This document shows positions 59,654-64,000 of a stretch of DNA of 64,000 nucleotides, piece by piece. The position numbers and the translations under genes were made by a program. Location of the stretch: NCBI GenBank assembly GCA_965661625.1, contig CBFIEM010000006.1, forward strand, positions 62,001-126,000, in the 5' to 3' direction. The notes below the pieces were generated by a model. That model worked only from the letters and a program-made list of their open reading frames with translations, was not told the origin of the DNA and searched no databases. Positions within the stretch are counted from its first letter, which is position 1, and each line of letters starts with the position of its first letter. The stretch is from GCA-2705995 sp965661625 (GTDB lineage: Bacteria > Bacteroidota > Bacteroidia > Flavobacteriales_G > Salibacteraceae).

Positions 59654-62255
59654 GCAATACGGTACCTTTATCGTTATGAGAGACTCCATCAAGGTCACGG
59701 AAACTCAAAAGCCATACATAGAGGCCTTCTGTTGCATCACCAGCATCCCAAGAGTGATCGAGTGAATTGGTAGTAAACATAAGTGTCCCCCACCTATCGA
59801 ACACTTGCAAATGGAGGTTGTATATATTTTCGCCAACAACATTCCAGTTTTCGTTGAGCCCATCGCCATTAGGAGTAAATGCGGAAGGAACATAATATGA
59901 CGGCGGACAATATGATTCGAGGGTAATGGTATCACTACCAGTACATCCAAATTCGTTTTTCACCCAAACCATATAGCTTCCAGGTACTTCAAGAAAAGCT
60001 TGACTACCCTGTGTTCCGTCGCTCCAAAACACATCTGCGTAGTTAGGGTTCACCAAAACGTCGTAATACTCACCCGGACAAAGAGATGTATCACCAGGTA
60101 GAGTTACCGTGGGGTTTGGACGCTCCCGAACTTCAACAGTATGCTGATCCGTACCACAATTATTTGTCGCTGTAAATGTATATACCCCGGGGGCATCGAC
60201 TTCGATATTAGGTCCCAACCACCCAGTGGACCAGCTTGCTGTCTGGGCGTGCTGTGCACTTCCCCGCAGTTGAACACTTTTGCCTTCACACAAAGCTGTG
60301 TTACCTGTAACACCCACTTCAGGAAGAGGGTTAAGTGTAACACGCGTTGAATCAGCGAAAGAACCACATGCATTTGAAACGGTAACCGAATAGATTCCTG
60401 AATTGGTTACGTCAATTTGAGCTAAAGTTGACCCATCTTGCCATACGTATTGATCCGCATCTTCATCAACCTCTAAACGTATTGTTGACCCCTCACAGTC
60501 AGTTATGTTGTCCCCTAAATCGATCTGCAATGGATGATCTTGCGTAACATGAATGGTATCTGTTGCGAAACCGCATTGGTTTGAGCTAGATACCCAGAAA
60601 GTGCCAGGGCCTTGGACGGTATAAGAGTCGTTTGATGAGCCGTCATGCCACAAAATTTGTGTTTGCGGATTGGACTGTACAGAAAACTGCAGGGATGCGG
60701 AAGAACAAATGGCAGTATCTGGACCGAGTGAGGCGCTTGGAGAATTAATGAAATCTACTTGTATTTGATCAAGATCATTGCCGCAGGCATTAGCTACAGT
60801 AACAGCATATAATCCTGAACTTGAAACATCAAGTGTTCCGGAATCTCCAGTATTCCAAAGCAAGTCAAAATGGGTTAAGCCTCCACCGAGGGTAAGCGTA
60901 TTGCCCTGACAAAGAATAGTGTCGGCTCCTAAATTTACCTGCGGTTGTTGGTTCGCTGAAACGTGGATGGTATCCGTAAGGGTATTACATTCATTTGTTG
61001 CTTCAATCCAATACGTTCCTGGAACACCAACTTGCATGAATTGACCAAACCCACCAGTATTCCAAAGAATTTGATCGGCGTGCTGCATAGCCTGCAGTTG
61101 CAATGTAGATCCGGGACAAATACTCGTGTCATTACCCAAATCACCACTTGGTGAATATTTCCGGGTAAAGGACATCGTATCGCGAGCAGAGCACACACCA
61201 TCGGTTACGAGCACCGAGTAGCTTCCAGAGTTACTAGGTTGCAAAATAGCTCCAGTGTGCCCGGTATTCCAGAGGAAGTTGACATTTGAGTTTGGAACGC
61301 TTGCATCGATGTTAATTAAATTTGCATCACAGGCCGAGGTATCGGGCCCTAGATTTAACTGAATGGGATCATGAACTTCAATATGAATTAAATCAGGCCA
61401 CACGCGGCCACATGAGTCAGAAAGAGTAACGAGATAGTTACTGCTTGCTGTTGGGTAAAAAATAGGTTTATCAGGAACGTTTGTGTTTACGCCGTTTGTA
61501 TTCGACCAACTGAATGAGTCACCACCCTCTAATTCAATCACAACACTATCACCTCTGCAGATTGATTCCGATATGGTAGGCGTTTGAAACGACGCATCAA
61601 GAAGGCAAAAAGAGTGATTATTAGTTGCTACATCAGCACTTGCTGTAAAGCCCCAATGAACATTTGAGTTACCACTAAATAGGGTATTGATGACATCAAA
61701 TTGAAAGGTGTGATCGATAACGGTTTGGCAATCGACAGAAATTTTAAGGTTTTGCGTTGCAGCAGTCCAGTCAATTTCAACTTTACGCTCAAGGCAATCT
61801 TCAACATCAAGGGTAAATGGACTGATACTTACAGGTCCTGCTAGGGTGTTCGATGTTCCATGGTCTAAATCGCCATTGATAACTAAAGCTGCATGGTCAA
61901 AAGCAGGATCAAAAGAATTTTGGTAGGTGTCAAATTCAACGCCAATGCTATTTAACATCCCGCCGTATCCTAACTGACTCAAATTGGTTGTGTAGTTGGC
62001 TGTTGAAGCTAACGCGAAGACCATTCCTTCACCACCGCCATCCTGACATCCAAAAACTACTGAAGTATAAATGTTGAAATCGGAGGTTAAGTCAAGTTGA
62101 TTGATATGCCAAGCAGCACCTGTACCATTATCACTGACATCTGTAAGCTGCACGCACTGGTGGCTTGATGCAGTCGCTTTTCCTTGGAGACTGAATTGAC
62201 CAAAAGCCACAGTTCCTAGAAGCAAAAATAAACAGCTAATGAAGGAAGTTTTCAA
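59631..62255 (-). CDS. Lectin-like multi-repeat surface protein with T9SS type B (CHU_C) tail
   Basis: An 874-residue protein starting at TTG 62255; no ATG or GTG follows the upstream in-frame stop. Signal peptide 1-19. Residues about 20-230 form an L-type-lectin-like domain (SIGVEFDTYQNSFDPAFDHAAL). Seven to eight Ig-like modules of about 80 residues follow, each starting near LGxDTxxC and ending VxxxCG. The last 85 residues are the gliding-motility-associated C-terminal domain (FTPNGDGLNENWNV, FDRWGTLMF). T9SS type B export to the surface and adhesion are expected. It overlaps the convergent transporter gene by 23 nt. Confidence 0.9.
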   Translation of the reverse strand: MKTSFISCLFLLLGTVAFGQFSLQGKATASSHQCVQLTDVSDNGTGAAWHINQLDLTSDFNIYTSVVFGCQDGGGEGMVFALASTANYTTNLSQLGYGGMLNSIGVEFDTYQNSFDPAFDHAALVINGDLDHGTSNTLAGPVSISPFTLDVEDCLERKVEIDWTAATQNLKISVDCQTVIDHTFQFDVINTLFSGNSNVHWGFTASADVATNNHSFCLLDASFQTPTISESICRGDSVVIELEGGDSFSWSNTNGVNTNVPDKPIFYPTASSNYLVTLSDSCGRVWPDLIHIEVHDPIQLNLGPDTSACDANLINIDASVPNSNVNFLWNTGHTGAILQPSNSGSYSVLVTDGVCSARDTMSFTRKYSPSGDLGNDTSICPGSTLQLQAMQHADQILWNTGGFGQFMQVGVPGTYWIEATNECNTLTDTIHVSANQQPQVNLGADTILCQGNTLTLGGGLTHFDLLWNTGDSGTLDVSSSGLYAVTVANACGNDLDQIQVDFINSPSASLGPDTAICSSASLQFSVQSNPQTQILWHDGSSNDSYTVQGPGTFWVSSSNQCGFATDTIHVTQDHPLQIDLGDNITDCEGSTIRLEVDEDADQYVWQDGSTLAQIDVTNSGIYSVTVSNACGSFADSTRVTLNPLPEVGVTGNTALCEGKSVQLRGSAQHAQTASWSTGWLGPNIEVDAPGVYTFTATNNCGTDQHTVEVRERPNPTVTLPGDTSLCPGEYYDVLVNPNYADVFWSDGTQGSQAFLEVPGSYMVWVKNEFGCTGSDTITLESYCPPSYYVPSAFTPNGDGLNENWNVVGENIYNLHLQVFDRWGTLMFTTNSLDHSWDAGDATEGLYVWLLSFRDLDGVSHNDKGTVLLSRELND

Positions 62256-62353
62256 AATGTAATTCTCAATGGTATGCTAAAGTAATAATTTTCAGTCTAT
62301 TAATCCACTCTTGGGTCAAACTCCAATGAAGCTGATGCAACCACAAGTACTTA

Positions 62354-64000
62354 TTAGTGCCGTGTGATAACATGAATTGTACCAAACCGTTCATGTTTGT
62401 TTCCAGCGGAATCTTTAAATGCTATCCTACACACATATATACCTTGAGGAGCGTTTTTGCCATCCCAAGATGCTGATAAGACCGTACTTTCAAACTGAAG
62501 GTTGCCCCATCGATCAAAGATTAAACACGAAAAATCATAGAGGTTTGAACCCACTGCCGACCATGTATCATTGATGCCATCGTTATTCGGACTAAATGAG
62601 TTGGGAACGAAGAGAGTAAAGGGGCAATTGGGGAAGATAACAAGCGTGTCGGAAGCTGAACAACCAATAGAGTCGGTGACCTCAACAGCGTAAGTTCCAA
62701 AACTGACATTAATCAATGGCGACGTTTCACCGGTGCTCCACAGGTATGAATAGCCAGGTTGGGAAGTAACCGCTAATGGGACTAAAACATCGCGACAGGT
62801 TCCAGAGTCGGCTCCGAGTGAAACTAAAGGTAAGGGGATTGAAGTAACCACCATGGTATCCCAAACAACCATGCATTCATCTTGTAACTGGCCAATGTAA
62901 ATTCCTGCGTTTGAAATGGAGATGGATTCACCCTGCAAGCCAGTATTCCAAGATAATTGGCCGGTAGTAGCAACTTCTGGGCTTAGCTGAAAGGAGGACC
63001 CTTCGCAAATCAGGGTGTCCGCTGGTAACACAAGTTGGGCTTCGGGACGTTCAATTACAGTTGCAGTATCACTTGTGCTGCCACAACTGTTTTGCACTGT
63101 TAATATGAGGGTTTCACTGGTGTCTGATGAAGCTGTTGGTAATGCAGATCCATTGCTCCATAAATAGGTTGTAGCTCCAGGCGTAGCACCGTTAAAAACC
63201 GCAACTTCCCCGGGACAAATGATACGTAATGAGTCGATTGCGGCAACTGGTATGGTTAAGTTTTGTAGTGTGATTTGATCTGTTGTAAGCCCACAAAAGT
63301 TGGTAACAGTAACTGAATATGTTCCTGCCGACCCGATTGTTAGCTCGGATTGTGTGCTCCCGTTACTCCAAATATAGGAGCTAGTATCAAATGCTGCATT
63401 TAACGTAATGGAATCTCCTAAACACAATGAGGTGTCATTTCCAAGGTCAATAACTGGAGGAGGAGTAAGTAATAAGTTGAATGTGTCTGCTACCGAAAAA
63501 CAAGTATTCGATACCGTAACGGAATAAGAAGTATCTGCGGTTGCTGGAATCGATGAAGAACCTGCACCAGTTGACCAGGAATAAGAAACCGGATGATTTT
63601 GAAATGCATCCAACACAAGTCCATTTCCCACGCAGAGGTTGGTGTCATTTCCAAGGTTTACTGAAATGCTTGGAATGGAGTCAATGTAAACAGAGTCCAT
63701 TGCAGATCCACAAGGATTTGTTACTTGAATTGAAACGCTAGAAGCCGGCTGATTAGCAATGTAGGTTGGAAGCACCGATCCATCTTGCCACAAATAGTTC
63801 GCACTATCATTATACGCTTGGTACACCAGCTGGTTTCCAGGACATAAAAAGGTGTCCGGACCAAGGTCAACAATCGGGGGGTCAATAATGGCCACATACA
63901 CTGTATCCGATTTTGAGCAAACCCCACTAGTGTCGGTAACGGTAACACGATAATTTTGTGTGGCTGAAGGGGTTATAGCTGATGATGTGTCGCCATTACT
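62354..64000 (-). CDS. Ig-like-repeat surface protein with T9SS type B tail, 5' end beyond window
   Basis: The frame stays open to the window edge (64000), adding N-terminal residues SNGDTSSAITPSATQNYRVTV upstream of GTG 63901, so the gene continues outside. At least six modules carry the LGxDTxxCxGxxxxL pattern; the disulfide-like Cys pair sits at the beginning and end of each module. The C-terminal 85 residues match the gliding-motility-associated domain (FVPNSFSPNNDGINDTWSAVG, CLIFDRWGNLQF). Closely related to the previous gene in module pattern, so the two are probably tandem paralogues. Confidence 0.88.
   Translation of the reverse strand, partial: SNGDTSSAITPSATQNYRVTVTDTSGVCSKSDTVYVAIIDPPIVDLGPDTFLCPGNQLVYQAYNDSANYLWQDGSVLPTYIANQPASSVSIQVTNPCGSAMDSVYIDSIPSISVNLGNDTNLCVGNGLVLDAFQNHPVSYSWSTGAGSSSIPATADTSYSVTVSNTCFSVADTFNLLLTPPPVIDLGNDTSLCLGDSITLNAAFDTSSYIWSNGSTQSELTIGSAGTYSVTVTNFCGLTTDQITLQNLTIPVAAIDSLRIICPGEVAVFNGATPGATTYLWSNGSALPTASSDTSETLILTVQNSCGSTSDTATVIERPEAQLVLPADTLICEGSSFQLSPEVATTGQLSWNTGLQGESISISNAGIYIGQLQDECMVVWDTMVVTSIPLPLVSLGADSGTCRDVLVPLAVTSQPGYSYLWSTGETSPLINVSFGTYAVEVTDSIGCSASDTLVIFPNCPFTLFVPNSFSPNNDGINDTWSAVGSNLYDFSCLIFDRWGNLQFESTVLSASWDGKNAPQGIYVCRIAFKDSAGNKHERFGTIHVITRH

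Noticed and set aside
59950..63900. Regular spacing of repeats as a CRISPR or minisatellite array
   Set aside because: The period of about 240 nt corresponds to Ig-like protein modules in an open reading frame, and units are diverged in DNA.

Overview
The window is a chromosomal segment of a Bacteroidota bacterium, most likely a marine member of the Flavobacteriales (Cryomorphaceae/Schleiferiaceae-like). This rests on type IX secretion and gliding genes, T9SS C-terminal sorting domains, the Bacteroidota -7 promoter motif TAnnTTTG ahead of many genes, and lineage-typical small membrane families beside atp and purD. I see no phage, insertion sequence, CRISPR array or island of foreign composition. 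Most of the content is housekeeping plus surface and secretion functions. An assembly gap of 207 N lies at 6424-6630.

Layout. 1-4.5 kb (minus): start of the ATP synthase operon (atpB, partial), a small membrane protein, AtpZ, bactofilin and a PorW/SprE T9SS lipoprotein. 4.6-10.4 kb: M23 peptidase, RNase HI, M1 aminopeptidase, biotin carrier protein, PfkB kinase, tRNA-Asn. 10.4-16.5 kb: a structured intergenic element, a DUF2779 double-nuclease protein, an alpha/beta hydrolase with a TetR regulator and two matching operators, a PH-domain protein, queA. 16.6-20.2 kb: trhO, then the tyrosine-degradation pair hppD and hmgA. 20.2-30 kb: a MORN/YwqK-like TonB-C protein, a hybrid histidine kinase broken by one stop codon, a ClC antiporter, a TlpA-like lipoprotein, aspS. 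30-40.6 kb: beta-barrel protein, acyl-CoA carboxylase beta subunit, thioredoxin-like protein, purD, DUF6341/DUF6427 membrane proteins, purQ, tatD, ansA, and a TMTC-like GT-C/TPR protein. 40.8-43.2 kb: ExbB-ExbD-ExbD motor operon. 43.2-51.3 kb: CPBP protease, dusB, FtsX-type permease, rbfA, MsbA-like exporter, T9SS cargo, hflX. 51.4-59.7 kb: cytochrome-b-like protein, two amidohydrolase-family proteins with degenerate metal sites, trpS, plsC, gatC, EamA transporter. 59.6-64 kb: two giant Ig-like-repeat surface proteins with T9SS type B tails, the second cut by the window edge.

How it works together. PorW/SprE belongs to the secretion machinery that would export the three T9SS cargo proteins. 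ExbB/ExbD would power outer-membrane transport. HppD and HmgA catalyse consecutive steps from 4-hydroxyphenylpyruvate to maleylacetoacetate. The TetR/hydrolase pair looks like a self-contained inducible unit because the same palindrome precedes both genes.

The most notable observations are: (i) two genes (TetR, EamA) whose conserved N-termini begin at ATC or ATA instead of ATG; (ii) a kinase severed from its signal peptide by a single TAA; (iii) the matched TetR operators; (iv) -7 motifs only 4-5 nt from start codons, implying leaderless mRNAs; (v) heavy overlap of convergent gene ends; (vi) the DUF2779 double nuclease; (vii) an unexplained structured element after tRNA-Asn. I did not find a clear-cut new multi-gene system.
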